A stretch of 64,000 nucleotides of DNA from Streptomyces thermolilacinus SPC6. GTDB taxonomy: Bacteria; Actinomycetota; Actinomycetes; Streptomycetales; Streptomycetaceae. The first letter of the stretch is position 1. Each line of letters begins with the position of its first letter. Shown here in pieces: positions 1 through 9,454 of this stretch. The notes beneath the pieces are model-generated. The model had not been told where the DNA came from and ran no database searches. It saw only the letters and a list, made by a program, of their open reading frames with translations. The translations under genes were made by a program, and so were the position numbers. Where the stretch lies: positions 558,001 through 622,000 of the forward strand of contig NZ_ASHX02000001.1 in the NCBI RefSeq assembly GCF_000478605.2. The letters run 5' to 3'.

Positions 1-463
1 CCGTGGGCCCGGGTGGCGGGATCTGCCGGGCCGGTGGCCGCTCGCCCCTGCGCAACTGCTCGACGACGCCGCGCAGTTCGTTCTGTGCGTGCGCGGTGGT
101 GCGGCGCAGGTCGTTGCAGCGGTCCAGTACGGAGCGGGCGGCGCGGTCGGCGTCGAGCCAGGCGGCGGTCACGGCGGCCACCGCGAGGGCGGCGGCGCAG
201 CCGAGGACCGTCCAGAGCGCGGCGGTCGGCCGGGCTCCGGTGGAGTACAGGGTGAACACGACCGCTCCGGCGCCGCCGAGCGCGGCCACGGCGGCCGGCG
301 GCACGGCGGCGCGCAGGAGTCGGGGTCGTATGCGGGCGTCCGGCGGGGGCGTCGCGGGCTTCGGCCTGCCGTGCTGCGCCAGGGGGCGGGCGCCTGACCG
401 GCCGTGCCGCCCGCCGCCCTCTCGGCGGTCGGGCCGCGCGGCGGGTGCGCGAAGTGGAGACAT
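1..463 (-). CDS. membrane sensor-like protein, N-terminal part (runs off the left edge)
   Basis: An open minus-strand frame starts at an ATG at 463-461, with AAGGA six bases upstream, and stays open to the window edge. After about 45 Pro/Arg/Gly-rich residues come two hydrophobic segments (about residues 53-73 and 82-102). A Leu/Gln/Arg-rich helical stretch follows (about 105-140) that looks like a coiled coil. This N-terminal layout is seen in Streptomyces membrane histidine-kinase-like ATP-binding proteins, whose kinase domain lies further downstream. The kinase domain is not in this window, so the family assignment is inference; codon bias and the ribosome site support that the frame is coding. 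Confidence 0.6.
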   Translation of the reverse strand, partial: MSPLRAPAARPDRREGGGRHGRSGARPLAQHGRPKPATPPPDARIRPRLLRAAVPPAAVAALGGAGAVVFTLYSTGARPTAALWTVLGCAAALAVAAVTAAWLDADRAARSVLDRCNDLRRTTAHAQNELRGVVEQLRRGERPPARQIPPPGPT

Positions 464-906
464 CAGTGTCCTTGGTACGTGGGTCCCAGGGAATCGGCGT
501 GTTTCGGCGCCAAACGGGCGTGGGGCATCGGATGGCGGAGGTCGGGCCGCTCGTCCGATGAGCCCACCGTTGATCACCGGCCACACACGGTAGTCGCCCA
601 CGGTTCATGTGCGGTGGGCTGTCGTCAAACTTGCCCGTAGAGCGTCCCGCTCTGGTATGAGGGGTCGCACGGCCGCCCGATATCACCGACGGTCCGGGGA
701 CCGGCCAGGCGGTGGGCAACGGGCGGCGGGGCGCCATGCGGAACCCCGCGGCGGTCGGCGGCCGAAGGGGTGAGCGCGGCGGTGAGGTGCGCCGTCCGGC
801 CGCGTCGGAGCCGGTCAGGCTCGGTACGGGAAGCCGCCGACATGCCGTCGGGGCGGCCCGTGCTTACGGTGAGCGGGAGTACGCCGCCGCGGAGAGGAGC
901 CGTGCC
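464..906. other. divergent intergenic region between the sensor-like gene and the SDR
   Basis: 443 bases with no convincing gene. It should hold the promoters of the two divergent neighbours. One candidate for the plus-strand SDR is TTGCCC followed by TATGAG with a 19-base spacer near 627-658; this is weak. A small GAGCG/CGCTC inverted repeat lies in the spacer. Nothing else is seen. Confidence 0.4.
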
Positions 907-1794
907 ATGCCGGTCGTCGAGAGCCCGCTGCGCGGACGGACCGCGGTCGTCACGGGAGCGGCACGCGGACTCGGAGCCGCGATGGCGCGGGAGCTGTCCG
1001 TCCGGGGAGCGCGGGTGGCGCTGCTCGGGCGCGAGGAACGGACACTGGCGCGGGTCAGGGACTTGCTCCCGGGCGAGTGCGCGTGCTGGGAGGTCGATGT
1101 CACGGACGACGCCGGCCTGGCGCGGTCCGCCGAGGAGATCCGGGCGCGGTTCGGTCCTCCCTCCGTGGTGGTCGCCAACGCGGGCGTGGCCGAGGGCGGC
1201 CCGTTCGCCGAGTCCGACCCCGCGGTGTGGCGCAGGGTGATCGAGGTGAACCTCGTGGGCAGTGCGGCGACCGCCCGTACGTTCATCGGCGACCTGTTCG
1301 AGACGTCCGGCTTCTTCCTCCAGGTGGCGTCGCTCGCCTCCATCGGCGCGGCGCCGATGATGAGCGCGTACTGCGCCTCGAAGGCAGGCGTCGAGTCGTT
1401 CGCTCAGGCGCTGCGGGCCGAGGTCGCCCACCGGCGGGTGGGAGTCGGTATCGCCTACATCAACTGGACGGACACCGACATGATCCGCGACGCGGACCAG
1501 TACACGGTGCTGCGCGAACTCCGCGGCCACATGCCACCGCCGGCACGCCGGGTGTACCCCGTCGGGTACGTGGCCGACCGGCTGGTCACCGCGATCGAGC
1601 GGCGCCGCCCGTCGGTCTACGTACCCCGCTGGCTGCGGTCGGCGCAGCTGGTGCGCGCCGCGATGCCCGCGGTGGTGACGATGGTGTCCCGGCGGGAGCT
1701 GCCGCGTATCGAGGCCGCCCGGCCGTTCGAGGCGACCGGACTGCTCGGCGCCGGTGGCCAAGCCGATCAGACCGTCTTTCCGGGCGGTGGCTGA
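907..1794 (+). CDS. short-chain dehydrogenase/reductase
   Basis: A 295-residue classical SDR. The Rossmann nucleotide motif TGAARGLG is at residues 16-23, an NAG motif follows in the middle, and the catalytic YxxxK is Y155/K159 (YCASK). This arrangement defines a cytosolic NAD(P)-dependent oxidoreductase; the substrate cannot be read from the sequence. The ATG at 907 is chosen because GAGGAG sits just upstream and the Rossmann fold begins about 12 residues later. It lies about 550 bases before crtE in the same direction, separated by a long non-coding stretch, so co-transcription with the carotenoid genes is uncertain. The C-terminal 70 residues extend past the core and have no motif I recognise. 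Confidence 0.85.
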   Translation: MPVVESPLRGRTAVVTGAARGLGAAMARELSVRGARVALLGREERTLARVRDLLPGECACWEVDVTDDAGLARSAEEIRARFGPPSVVVANAGVAEGGPFAESDPAVWRRVIEVNLVGSAATARTFIGDLFETSGFFLQVASLASIGAAPMMSAYCASKAGVESFAQALRAEVAHRRVGVGIAYINWTDTDMIRDADQYTVLRELRGHMPPPARRVYPVGYVADRLVTAIERRRPSVYVPRWLRSAQLVRAAMPAVVTMVSRRELPRIEAARPFEATGLLGAGGQADQTVFPGGG

Positions 1795-2339
1795 CCGCGT
1801 GCCGCACCCGGAACGCGCTGGTCGGAGGTGGTGGGCGGCCTCCCGTGACGGGCGCGCGGTCATGTGGGTGATGTGCGTCCGTTCCGCGCGACACGGCCGG
1901 AGTGATCGTGTGGAGGGCCCCGCCCGGTGCCACGGGGCGGGGCAACCCGGTCGTGAGGGGCAGGCGTTTCGACCCTCGGGGCACCTACGGGTACGGCGGT
2001 GGGTGCCCGAGCTTCGCGGCGTGGCGACGGCTTCGTGCGCGAACCGTGGCGCCTTCCGGCGGGCCGGCGGGCCCGCGTCGGCCACCCCGGGCCGCTGGTC
2101 GCGCTCTCCGACGGGCTGGCGCGCTTCCGGCGCGCACGCGGCCGCGACTGACCCCTCGGGCGGCCTCGCGGCCCTCCGCGCACCGGAGGCGACACACCGC
2201 CAGGACAGTGCCTCACTGGTCCGATGGCGTGACAGTCATCCGGAGCGCCCGCGGACGGGGCAGGAATCACCGCATCCGTCCGAGCGCAGCCGTCCGAAGC
2301 GCTGATGTGCAGGTGACCGGCAGGGAGAAGGGGTTGTGC
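1795..2339. other. 545-base region upstream of crtE
   Basis: No complete gene is seen. A plus-strand stretch at about 2030-2151 encodes some 40 residues ending in GLARFRRARGRD and a stop. It looks like the tail of a lost protein but is too short to assign. The crtE promoter should be here. In Streptomyces, crt promoters can depend on a light-responsive ECF sigma factor, but I cannot identify such a site with confidence. Confidence 0.35.
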
Positions 2340-3482
2340 ATGCTGGGACCGTGGCCCACCGCGGCCGAACCGGTCAGGCCGGCCGGCCGTCCGCTCACAG
2401 CCCGCGACGTGGCACGGGCCGTGGAGACGGAGCTCCGGCGCGTCCTCGACGAGAATCTGCGCCGGACCCGGGACACGGACCGGGTGTTCGCGCGTGAGGT
2501 CGCCGAACGTGTGGGGGCGCTGGTCCTGCGCGGCGGGAAGCGGCTGCGCACGGCGTTCGCGTGGTGCGGGTGGCGGGCCGCCGGCGGATCAGGGTGTGCG
2601 GCACCGGTCCTGAGGACGGGTGCCGCGCTCGAACTCGTCCAGGCGTGCGCCCTCGTCCACGACGACGTGATGGATGGATCACCGCTGCGGCGCGGCGGAC
2701 CGGCCGTGCACGTGGAGTTCGCCCGTCTGCACAAGGCCGCGCGCATGGTCGGCCCGGCCGAGGCGTTCGCGACCTCCGCGGCCGTGCTCGCCGGAGACCT
2801 GGCACTGGCCTGGGCGGACGACCTGCTGACCGAGACGGCTCTCCGCTCGCCGCACGGCCCCCGGCTGTACCGCGAGTGGCAGGCGATGCGCGGGGAGATG
2901 GTCGCCGGTCAGTACCGGGACATCCGCGCGCAGGCGACCGGCGCGTCCGGTGTCGCGGACGCGGTGGTGGTCGCCACGCTGAAGAGCGCCCTGTACACCG
3001 TCGAGCGGCCCCTGGCGCTGGGCGCGTCCCTGGCCGGGGCGGACGCCCCCGTCCTGGACGCGCTGCGTTCCGCCGGGCGGAGTGCCGGTCTGGCCTTCCA
3101 GCTCCGCGACGATCTCCTCGGCACCTTCGGAGACCCGGCGCTGACGGGCAAACCGGCCGACGAGGACCTGCGTACGCGAAAGCCCACCTACCTGTTCGCC
3201 GTCGGGCGCGGGCTCGCCGAGGCCTGTGGTGACCGGGAGGCGGCGAACCTGCTCGCCCCACGTGGGCCGTCCGTGTCCGACGACGACGTGCAGCGGACAC
3301 GTGCGGCGCTGGAGCGCACCGGGGCGCGGGCGGTCGTCGAGTCGAAGATCGCGGAGCTGGCCGCGGCGAGCCTGCGGCACTTCGACCGGACCGGCGCGGA
3401 ACCGTCCGTCCGACGGGAGTTCTCGGCACTCGTCGAACGGGCTTGCGGGGCCGGGGCCGGGTGTGCCGGGGAGGCGGCGTGA
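2340..3482 (+). CDS. crtE: geranylgeranyl diphosphate synthase (carotenoid)
   Basis: A 380-residue all-trans polyprenyl diphosphate synthase. GGKRLR is at 65-70, the first Asp-rich motif DDVMD at 108-112, and the second Asp-rich region DDLLGTFGD at 257-265. It extends farnesyl or shorter allylic diphosphate with IPP, most likely to C20 GGPP for phytoene synthesis. The ATG at 2340 follows CAGGGAGAAGGG. It is the first gene of crtE-crtI-crtB-Rieske; the next gene starts inside its stop codon (GTGA overlap), which indicates translational coupling. A second, distinct polyprenyl synthase at 23761 belongs to the hopanoid locus, so the two pathways have separate enzymes. Chain length is inferred from context. 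Confidence 0.93.
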   Translation: MLGPWPTAAEPVRPAGRPLTARDVARAVETELRRVLDENLRRTRDTDRVFAREVAERVGALVLRGGKRLRTAFAWCGWRAAGGSGCAAPVLRTGAALELVQACALVHDDVMDGSPLRRGGPAVHVEFARLHKAARMVGPAEAFATSAAVLAGDLALAWADDLLTETALRSPHGPRLYREWQAMRGEMVAGQYRDIRAQATGASGVADAVVVATLKSALYTVERPLALGASLAGADAPVLDALRSAGRSAGLAFQLRDDLLGTFGDPALTGKPADEDLRTRKPTYLFAVGRGLAEACGDREAANLLAPRGPSVSDDDVQRTRAALERTGARAVVESKIAELAAASLRHFDRTGAEPSVRREFSALVERACGAGAGCAGEAA

Positions 3483-5047
3483 GGACGGTACCGGGGCCGA
3501 CGGATCACGTGGTCGTGGTGGGCGCCGGGCTCTCCGGGCTCGCGTGCGCGCTGCATCTGCTGGGTGCCGGCCGCCGGGTGACCGTGGTCGAACGCGACAG
3601 CGGGCCGGGGGGCCGGGCGGGCCGCGTCAGCGTGGCCGGCTACGAGATCGACACCGGGCCCACCGTCCTGACCATGCCGCACCTGGCCGACGAGGCGTTC
3701 GCCGCGGTGGGCGACAGCCTCGCCCGGCACGTCACGCTGACGGCCCTCCACCCCGCCTACCGGGCGTGGTTCGCGGACGGCAGCTCACTGGACGTGCACA
3801 CCGAAGGCGACGCGATGGAGGCCGAGGTCAGGCGGTTCGCCGGGCCGGCCGAGGCGGCCGGCTACCGGGAGCTGCGGCAGTGGCTGGAGCGGCTGTACCG
3901 GGCCCAGATGCGCCGGTTCATCGACACGAACTTCGACTCGCCCTTCCAGCTGCTGCACCCGGACCTGGCCCGTCTGGCGGCACTGGGCGGTTTCGGCCGA
4001 CTGGACCGGCGCATCGGCCGCTTCCTCACCGACCCGCGCCTGCGCAGGGTCTTCTCCTTCCAGGCCCTGTACGCGGGGGTCGCCCCCGCGAGGGCCCTGG
4101 CGGCGTACGCGGTGATCGCCTACATGGACACCGTGGCCGGCGTCTGGTTTCCCCGTGGCGGTATGCACGCGCTGCCCCGCGGGATGGCGGAAGCGGCGGC
4201 GGGGGCGGGCGCCGACTTCCGCTGGTCGGCCGAGGCGACCGCGCTGGAGCGCTCGGGAGGCCGGGTCCGTGCCGTACGGCTGGCGTCGGGCGAGCGGATC
4301 GCGTGTGACGCCGTGGTGCTGACCTGCGAGCTGCCCGCGGCGCACCGCCTCCTGGGGCGTGCCCCGAACCGTCCGGTGCGGCTTCGGCACTCGCCGTCCG
4401 CCGTCATCCTGCACGCCGGTACCGACCGCACCTGGCCCGGCCTCGCCCACCACACCCTCTCCTTCGGCGCGGCCTGGGAGCGGACCTTCGACGAACTGAC
4501 CCGCGCGGGGCGCCTGATGAGTGACCCGTCCCTCCTGATCACCCGGCCGACCACGCACGATCCCGGTCTGGCCCCGCCCGGCAGGCACCTGCACTACGTC
4601 CTCGCCCCCTGCCCGAACACGGATGTGGGCCCCTCCGGCCCGCAGTGGCGTGATCTGGGCCCGCGCTACCGCGACGGCCTCGTCGCCGAGCTGGAGCGGC
4701 GGGGGCTCGACGGATTCGGGGACAGCGTCGAGGAGGAGCTGCTGGTGACGCCGCTCGACTGGGAGGGGCAGGGGCACGCGGCCGGCGGCCCCTTCTCGGT
4801 GGCGCACACATTCGCCCAGACCGGCCCGTTCCGCCCGCGCAATCTGGTGCGCGGGGTGGAGAACGTCGTGCTGGCGGGCTGCGGCACCACGCCCGGCGTC
4901 GGGGTGCCGACGGTGCTCATCAGCGGCAAGCTCGCCGCCGCCCGCGTCACCGGCGCGGCACCCCGCCGCGCGCGGCCCCGTCCCGTGCGGCGCGGGGCCG
5001 CCGGGCCCGTCGTACCGGTCGTGGAAGGCGTCCATGAGCCGTCGTGA
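3479..5047 (+). CDS. crtI: phytoene desaturase
   Basis: A 522-residue FAD-dependent desaturase that converts phytoene to lycopene in four steps at the membrane. The dinucleotide-binding motif GxGxxG ([10 protein letters not shown]) is near residues 11-20. The CrtI-type tail with GAGTTPG-like residues ([11 protein letters not shown]) is near 468-478 and contacts FAD. The GTG start at 3479 overlaps the crtE stop as GTGA. The C-terminus overlaps the start of crtB by 14 bases. The last 30 residues after the FAD motif are Arg/Pro-rich and probably not structural. Lycopene as product is inferred because a lycopene cyclase gene follows. Confidence 0.93.
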   Translation: MRTVPGPTDHVVVVGAGLSGLACALHLLGAGRRVTVVERDSGPGGRAGRVSVAGYEIDTGPTVLTMPHLADEAFAAVGDSLARHVTLTALHPAYRAWFADGSSLDVHTEGDAMEAEVRRFAGPAEAAGYRELRQWLERLYRAQMRRFIDTNFDSPFQLLHPDLARLAALGGFGRLDRRIGRFLTDPRLRRVFSFQALYAGVAPARALAAYAVIAYMDTVAGVWFPRGGMHALPRGMAEAAAGAGADFRWSAEATALERSGGRVRAVRLASGERIACDAVVLTCELPAAHRLLGRAPNRPVRLRHSPSAVILHAGTDRTWPGLAHHTLSFGAAWERTFDELTRAGRLMSDPSLLITRPTTHDPGLAPPGRHLHYVLAPCPNTDVGPSGPQWRDLGPRYRDGLVAELERRGLDGFGDSVEEELLVTPLDWEGQGHAAGGPFSVAHTFAQTGPFRPRNLVRGVENVVLAGCGTTPGVGVPTVLISGKLAAARVTGAAPRRARPRPVRRGAAGPVVPVVEGVHEPS

Positions 5048-6029
5048 ACTGGACGCCGCGGGCATCACCGACCCGGCCCTGCGCGCCGCCTACTCCGAGT
5101 GCCGACTGCTCAACGCCCGCCACGGCAAGAGCTACTTCCTGGCCACCCGGCTGATGCCGGTGGAACGCCGGTCCGCCGTGCACGCGCTGTACGGTTTCGC
5201 CCGCTGGGCGGACGACATCGTGGACGACCTGGACCGGCGCCTGACACCCGGCGAGCGCGACCGGCTGCTGCGGCGCCTGGAGAGCGACCTCGCCCGGGGG
5301 CTGCGCACCGGCGAGAGCGACGAGCCGGTGGTCCGGGCCGTCGCCGACACCGCCGAGCGGTACGCCGTCGAGCACAAACTGTTCGCGGACTTCCTGGCAT
5401 CGATGCGCAGCGACCTGCACGTCACGGACTACCCGACCTACGCCGACCTGCGGGCCTACATGCACGGCTCGGCCGCGGTGATCGGCCTGCAGATGCTGCC
5501 CGTCCTCGGCACCGTCGTCCCGCGGGAGGAGGCGGCCCCGCACGCGGCGGCGCTCGGCGTGGCGTTCCAGCTCACCAACTTCCTGCGGGACGTGGGCGAG
5601 GACCTGGACCGGGGGCGCGTCTATCTTCCGGCGGACCTGCTCGCCGCCCACGGCGTGGACCGGCCGCTGCTGGAGTGGAGCCGCCGCACGGGCCGCACCG
5701 ACCCGCGCATCCGCGCGGCCCTCGTCGCGGCGGAAGCCCTGACCCGAGCGGTGTACCGGACCGCGGAGCCGGGCATCGGCATGCTCGACCCGCGCACCCG
5801 CCCGTGCATCCGCGCCGCGTTCACCCTCTACGGCGCCATCCTCGACGCGATCGCGGACCAGGGGTACACGGTGCTGCACCGCCGTGCTGTGGTGTCCCGT
5901 CGGCGCCGCGCGGCCACGGCCGCCGCCGGAGTCGTACAGCTCGCACGGGCTCACCGGCGTGCCCGTACCGGACCGAGCGCCACCCGCACGAGCGGCGGAG
6001 CCCTCCAGCGGAAAGGACCCGTCAGGTGA
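5034..6029 (+). CDS. crtB: phytoene synthase
   Basis: A 331-residue squalene/phytoene synthase-family protein that condenses two GGPP to 15-cis-phytoene. The two Mg-diphosphate Asp clusters are visible: DDIVDD at 60-65 and DVGED at 186-190. The start ATG lies 14 bases inside crtI. An Arg/Ala-rich tail of about 40 residues extends beyond the fold. The Rieske gene begins within its stop codon. It is more similar to phytoene synthases than to the HpnC/HpnD pair elsewhere in the window because it sits directly behind crtE and crtI and has the RxxADDIVDD form. Confidence 0.93.
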   Translation: MSRRELDAAGITDPALRAAYSECRLLNARHGKSYFLATRLMPVERRSAVHALYGFARWADDIVDDLDRRLTPGERDRLLRRLESDLARGLRTGESDEPVVRAVADTAERYAVEHKLFADFLASMRSDLHVTDYPTYADLRAYMHGSAAVIGLQMLPVLGTVVPREEAAPHAAALGVAFQLTNFLRDVGEDLDRGRVYLPADLLAAHGVDRPLLEWSRRTGRTDPRIRAALVAAEALTRAVYRTAEPGIGMLDPRTRPCIRAAFTLYGAILDAIADQGYTVLHRRAVVSRRRRAATAAAGVVQLARAHRRARTGPSATRTSGGALQRKGPVR

Positions 6030-7033
6030 GTGACCGAGCGGACCGCACCAGGTGGACCCCGCCCCTGCGGCGGCGCCCCCGGCGGGACTGGGCGACGCAG
6101 GCGCCGACGTGGCGGGAGGCGCGCCCCGCTCTGATCGCCGACGCGCTCAAGCGGGCCTCGGCACGTCCTTCCGGCAACTGGTACGTCGTCGGCGCGTCCC
6201 GCGAGGTGCGGACCGACGGTGGACCTGTCGGCAGGACGGCGGGCGGTGTCGAGGTCGTGCTGTGGCGGTCGGGGTCCGGCGAGCTGCACGCGGGCCCCGG
6301 CGCCTGCCCGCACCTGGGGGCTCCCCTGCGGGACGGCCGGGTGGTGTGCGGGACGCTGGTGTGCCACTGGCACGGACTGGCGCTGGACGGCGGCTCCTTC
6401 GCCGGGTGGGACCCGTATCCGGTGCACGATGACGGGGTCCTCGTGTGGGTCCGGCTCGACGCGGTCGGCGGGGAGGAGCCGTCGGAGCGTCCGGTGGTGC
6501 CGGCGCGTCCACGAGCCGGCAGCGGGGTGGACGCCGTCTTCACCGCCATCGGGCGGTGCGAGCCCGAGGACGTGATCGCCAACCGGCTCGACCCGTGGCA
6601 CGGCTCGTGGTTCCACCCGTACTCGTTCGTGGACCTGACGGTGGCCCGGCCACCCCGCGGGGAGGAGGACGACGTCTTCGTCGTGGATGTCTCCTTCCGG
6701 GTGACCGGTCGTCTGGTGGTCCCGGTGCGGGCGGAGTTCACCGCCCCGGAGCCCCGCACGGTCGTCATGCGCATCACCGAGGGGGAAGGCAGCACGTCAG
6801 TGGTGGAGACGCATGCCACGCCCGTGACCGGCAAGTCGGCGCTGCGGCCCCGGACCGCCGTCGTCGAAGCGGTCGTCGCCGCCTCGGACCGGCGTGGGTT
6901 CGCGCTGGCGCGAGCCGCTGCGCCCGTGCTGCGCCCGTTGATGCGTCGAGCGGCCGGCCGGCTGTGGCGCGACGACCTGGCGTACGCGGAGCGGCGCTGG
7001 GAGCTGCGCAACACGGGCCGGTTCCCGGGATAG
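6026..7033 (+). CDS. Rieske [2Fe-2S] oxygenase-like protein (DUF5914 type) of the carotenoid operon
   Basis: A 335-residue protein whose GTG start overlaps the crtB stop as GTGA. A Rieske cluster motif is complete: C94-x-H96, then C113-x2-H116. Further on, [12 protein letters not shown] holds D189, H192 and H197, which match the D-x2-H-x4-H mononuclear iron site of Rieske oxygenase alpha subunits. This suggests a full terminal oxygenase, not just an electron carrier. Related proteins in Streptomyces crt clusters are, from memory, described as Rieske/DUF5914. S. griseus has crtV (methylesterase-like) at the corresponding place. The substrate is unknown; a carotenoid or its end ring is the obvious guess from position. 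No reductase or ferredoxin gene is adjacent. Confidence 0.82.
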   Translation: MSDRADRTRWTPPLRRRPRRDWATQAPTWREARPALIADALKRASARPSGNWYVVGASREVRTDGGPVGRTAGGVEVVLWRSGSGELHAGPGACPHLGAPLRDGRVVCGTLVCHWHGLALDGGSFAGWDPYPVHDDGVLVWVRLDAVGGEEPSERPVVPARPRAGSGVDAVFTAIGRCEPEDVIANRLDPWHGSWFHPYSFVDLTVARPPRGEEDDVFVVDVSFRVTGRLVVPVRAEFTAPEPRTVVMRITEGEGSTSVVETHATPVTGKSALRPRTAVVEAVVAASDRRGFALARAAAPVLRPLMRRAAGRLWRDDLAYAERRWELRNTGRFPG

Positions 7034-7120
7034 GCGCTCCGGCGGCACGGCGGGACGAAGCCGTACGCGGCGTACGCCCCCGCGGCGTACGGTCCGTCCG
7101 GTACGGGCGCTGCCCCTGCC

Positions 7121-7157
7121 GCACCGCCGTGCCGTCGTCCCACCGGCACGGCGGTGC
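7121..7157. terminator. hairpin between convergent crt operons
   Basis: A perfect 14-bp stem (GCACCGCCGTGCCG with its complement) and a 9-base loop lie between the ends of the Rieske gene and crtU. It probably ends transcription of both converging operons. There is no T-run, as is usual in Streptomyces. Confidence 0.6.
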
Positions 7158-7172
7158 GCGCGAACCCGGCGT

Positions 7173-8669
7173 TCAGCGGCGGCCGAACCCGGCGAGCGCC
7201 CGCAGGGCGGCTGAGCGGCCTGCTCGCGGCACCGTCCACAGCACCTGTCCGCGGACGCCCCGGTTCGCGAGCAGGGCCCCGGCCGCCAGGAACCCGGTGG
7301 TGGCGGCGCGTTCCATCAGGGCCACCGGCAGGTCGCAGCGGATCGCGTCACCGGCCAGCATCACGTTCGGGTGGGGCGTCCGTACAGCGGGCCGCCGCGC
7401 GGAGGAGCCGACGGGGAAGGACGGGCAGTCCGCGCGCCACTCGTGCCGGGCGTCCACGATCCGCGCCTCGCGGGTCTCCGGGTAGACGCGGCGCAGTGCG
7501 CCGAGGAGCCGGTCCTGCACGTCCTTGGGCTCCTCCCCGGCGGCCACGGCGTAGGCGTGCAGTTCCACCACGGAGCCGCCCGTCCTGGTGGCCCAGCGCG
7601 CGGCCTCCCCCTCGTAGCGGTCGAGGACGCTGACGTTGTCGAGGCCGTCGTAGCCGCTGGTGCCGAGGAACCCGGGGCGGTCGACGCGGACGGGCCGGTC
7701 GAGCCACAGCCGGGAGACGAGGAACGGCGGGGCGGTCGTCAGGGCGGCGATGTCGTCCCGCCAGGCCGGGGTGCCGAGGGCCGGGGACGCGGCGACCACC
7801 GCGCGCAGCGCTCCCGGGTCGAGGGCGAGGACAGCGGCGTCGTGGCCGTCCACGGCGTCGTCGGTCCGCACCCGCACAAGCCCGTCGCCTTCGGGGCGGA
7901 CCTCGCGCACGGGCGTGCCGGTGCGGATGTCCGCCCCGAGGCGCTGGAGGTAGTCGCCGAGCGGCTCCCACAGGGCCTGCGGGAAGGGCTCGTCCGGCAC
8001 GTCGAAGAGCAGGCCCTCGGCGGAGCCGAGGAAGTAGACGTGGAACATCAGGATCAGTTCGGCGGCGGACAGTTCGCGGGGGTCGGCGAAGAAGCTGCGC
8101 GAGAACACCTCGAAGGCCAGGTGGTGCGCTGCTTCGGGAAAGCGGACCTGTTCCAGGAACGCCGTCGCGCTCATGTCGTCGAAACGGTCATAGACCTCGG
8201 GTACGCGGACGTCGAGGAGCGGCAGCGCCGCACGGGCGTCCATGCGGGCGAGGTCGCGCCGGCCGAAGGTCGGGCTGAGGGCGACGAAGCCGAGCGCGCT
8301 GAGCGGTGGGGTGCGCGGGACGCGGGCGAAGCTGTCGGTCAGCCCGCCGCTGTGCCGCAGCGGGTAGTCCGGCAGCGGGCGGAGGCGGTCGAGCCCGGGA
8401 TCGGTCCTCCGCAGCAGTCCGCGCAGGTTGTAGTACTGGCGGAAGAAGGCGTGGAAGCCGCGGCTCATGGTCACCGGGGAGCCGTCGGCCAGGCGGGTCC
8501 GCCACCCGGCGAGACGTCCGCCGAGCGTCGCCTCCCGTTCGTAGAGGGTGACGCGGGCGCCGCGTTCGGCGAGCAGGGTGGCCGCGGCCAGCCCGGCGAT
8601 CCCGCCGCCGGCCACGGCGACGCCGGGTGCGTCGCCGGGCGTGAAGCGATCCCGGCCGGGCGGGGGCAT
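7173..8669 (-). CDS. crtU: beta-carotene desaturase/methyltransferase
   Basis: A 498-residue FAD-dependent protein of the amine-oxidase/desaturase type. The motif VAGGGIAGL lies near residues 19-27, and an AGDAIR-type FAD contact lies near the end. In the isorenieratene pathway CrtU desaturates and shifts methyl groups on the beta-ionone rings to form aromatic rings. The ATG at 8669 is chosen because GGAGG precedes it at five bases. A GTG at 8726 that overlaps the crtT stop as GTGA is an alternative and would add 19 residues. It is the last gene of the SDR-crtY-crtT-crtU operon. The assignment to CrtU and not another desaturase rests on its place next to crtT and crtY. Confidence 0.85.
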   Translation of the reverse strand: MPPPGRDRFTPGDAPGVAVAGGGIAGLAAATLLAERGARVTLYEREATLGGRLAGWRTRLADGSPVTMSRGFHAFFRQYYNLRGLLRRTDPGLDRLRPLPDYPLRHSGGLTDSFARVPRTPPLSALGFVALSPTFGRRDLARMDARAALPLLDVRVPEVYDRFDDMSATAFLEQVRFPEAAHHLAFEVFSRSFFADPRELSAAELILMFHVYFLGSAEGLLFDVPDEPFPQALWEPLGDYLQRLGADIRTGTPVREVRPEGDGLVRVRTDDAVDGHDAAVLALDPGALRAVVAASPALGTPAWRDDIAALTTAPPFLVSRLWLDRPVRVDRPGFLGTSGYDGLDNVSVLDRYEGEAARWATRTGGSVVELHAYAVAAGEEPKDVQDRLLGALRRVYPETREARIVDARHEWRADCPSFPVGSSARRPAVRTPHPNVMLAGDAIRCDLPVALMERAATTGFLAAGALLANRGVRGQVLWTVPRAGRSAALRALAGFGRR

Positions 8670-8722
8670 GATGACCTCCGCCTTGCGGTCGCGGCCCCGC
8701 CGGGCCGTCCGCCGGGAGGCGC

Positions 8723-9454
8723 TCACCGGGCGCCCTCCCCGTCCGTGGCGGCATCGCGGCGCGCCGGGACGGGGTGGACGACGCCGGTCTGCGGGCCGGC
8801 CGCGGGAACGGCACGTACGCCGGTGAGCCCCACGTCGGCCGGGCGCGCGGTGAAGGCGGGGACGGTGTCGAAGTCGAGGACGCTTCGCCACAGGTGCCGG
8901 TAGAGGGCGCGGTCACCAGTGAGTGTGCCCGCGGGGAGGATCACGCCGCGGCAGACGGCCGGCCGCAGGGCGCGGTGGACGGGTCGGCCGCTGAGGCTGT
9001 ACTCGTGGACGGCGAGACGGCCGCCCGGTCGCGGCAGCGAGCGGACGACGCGGAGGACGCGGTCCGGGTCGGTGACGTCGCGGAAGGGGTAGGCGGCGAA
9101 CACCGTGTCGTACGGCCCCTCCCCCGCCGTCGCCGCCCGCTCGGCGGTCGAGTGCCGGAAGCCCACGTCGCGGGGCCACCGCTTGACCGGTGCGCGCCGC
9201 AGCCTCCCCGCCGAGGCGTCGATGGCGGTGGTCCGGGCGCGCGGCGCGGCCCGCAGGAGGGTCTCGGTGGAGGCGCCGGTACCGCAACCGGGGTCCAGGA
9301 CATGGAGCCGTGCCCCGTCGCGGGGCAGCCGGAGGCGGCGCGCCGAGCGGAGGAGGCCGGCGCGGTGGCCGGGGTTGGGGGCGGTGAGGCGGTCGCGGGT
9401 GTGCGCGGCGTGGTCGAAGGCGCGTGCCAGGTCGTGGTCGCGCAGCAGCGTCAT
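8723..9454 (-). CDS. crtT: SAM-dependent methyltransferase of the carotenoid operon
   Basis: A 243-residue class I methyltransferase. Motif I is LDPGCGTGAS (about residues 49-58), followed by an acidic motif II region (TAIDAS). The ATG at 9454 overlaps the crtY stop as ATGA, and its own stop lies just before crtU. In Streptomyces crt clusters the gene in this place is named crtT. Its chemical role has not been firmly shown, since CrtU alone can explain ring aromatisation with methyl migration. The middle and C-terminal parts carry no further recognisable motif. Confidence 0.82.
   Translation of the reverse strand: MTLLRDHDLARAFDHAAHTRDRLTAPNPGHRAGLLRSARRLRLPRDGARLHVLDPGCGTGASTETLLRAAPRARTTAIDASAGRLRRAPVKRWPRDVGFRHSTAERAATAGEGPYDTVFAAYPFRDVTDPDRVLRVVRSLPRPGGRLAVHEYSLSGRPVHRALRPAVCRGVILPAGTLTGDRALYRHLWRSVLDFDTVPAFTARPADVGLTGVRAVPAAGPQTGVVHPVPARRDAATDGEGAR

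Noticed and set aside
625..2085. Long minus-strand open frame over the SDR and its flanks
   Set aside because: It is a shadow of the plus-strand SDR in a high-GC genome; composition is Arg/His-rich with no motif.
2030..2151. Plus-strand reading ending GLARFRRARGRD as a gene remnant
   Set aside because: Only about 40 residues with no motif; it cannot be assigned or distinguished from chance.
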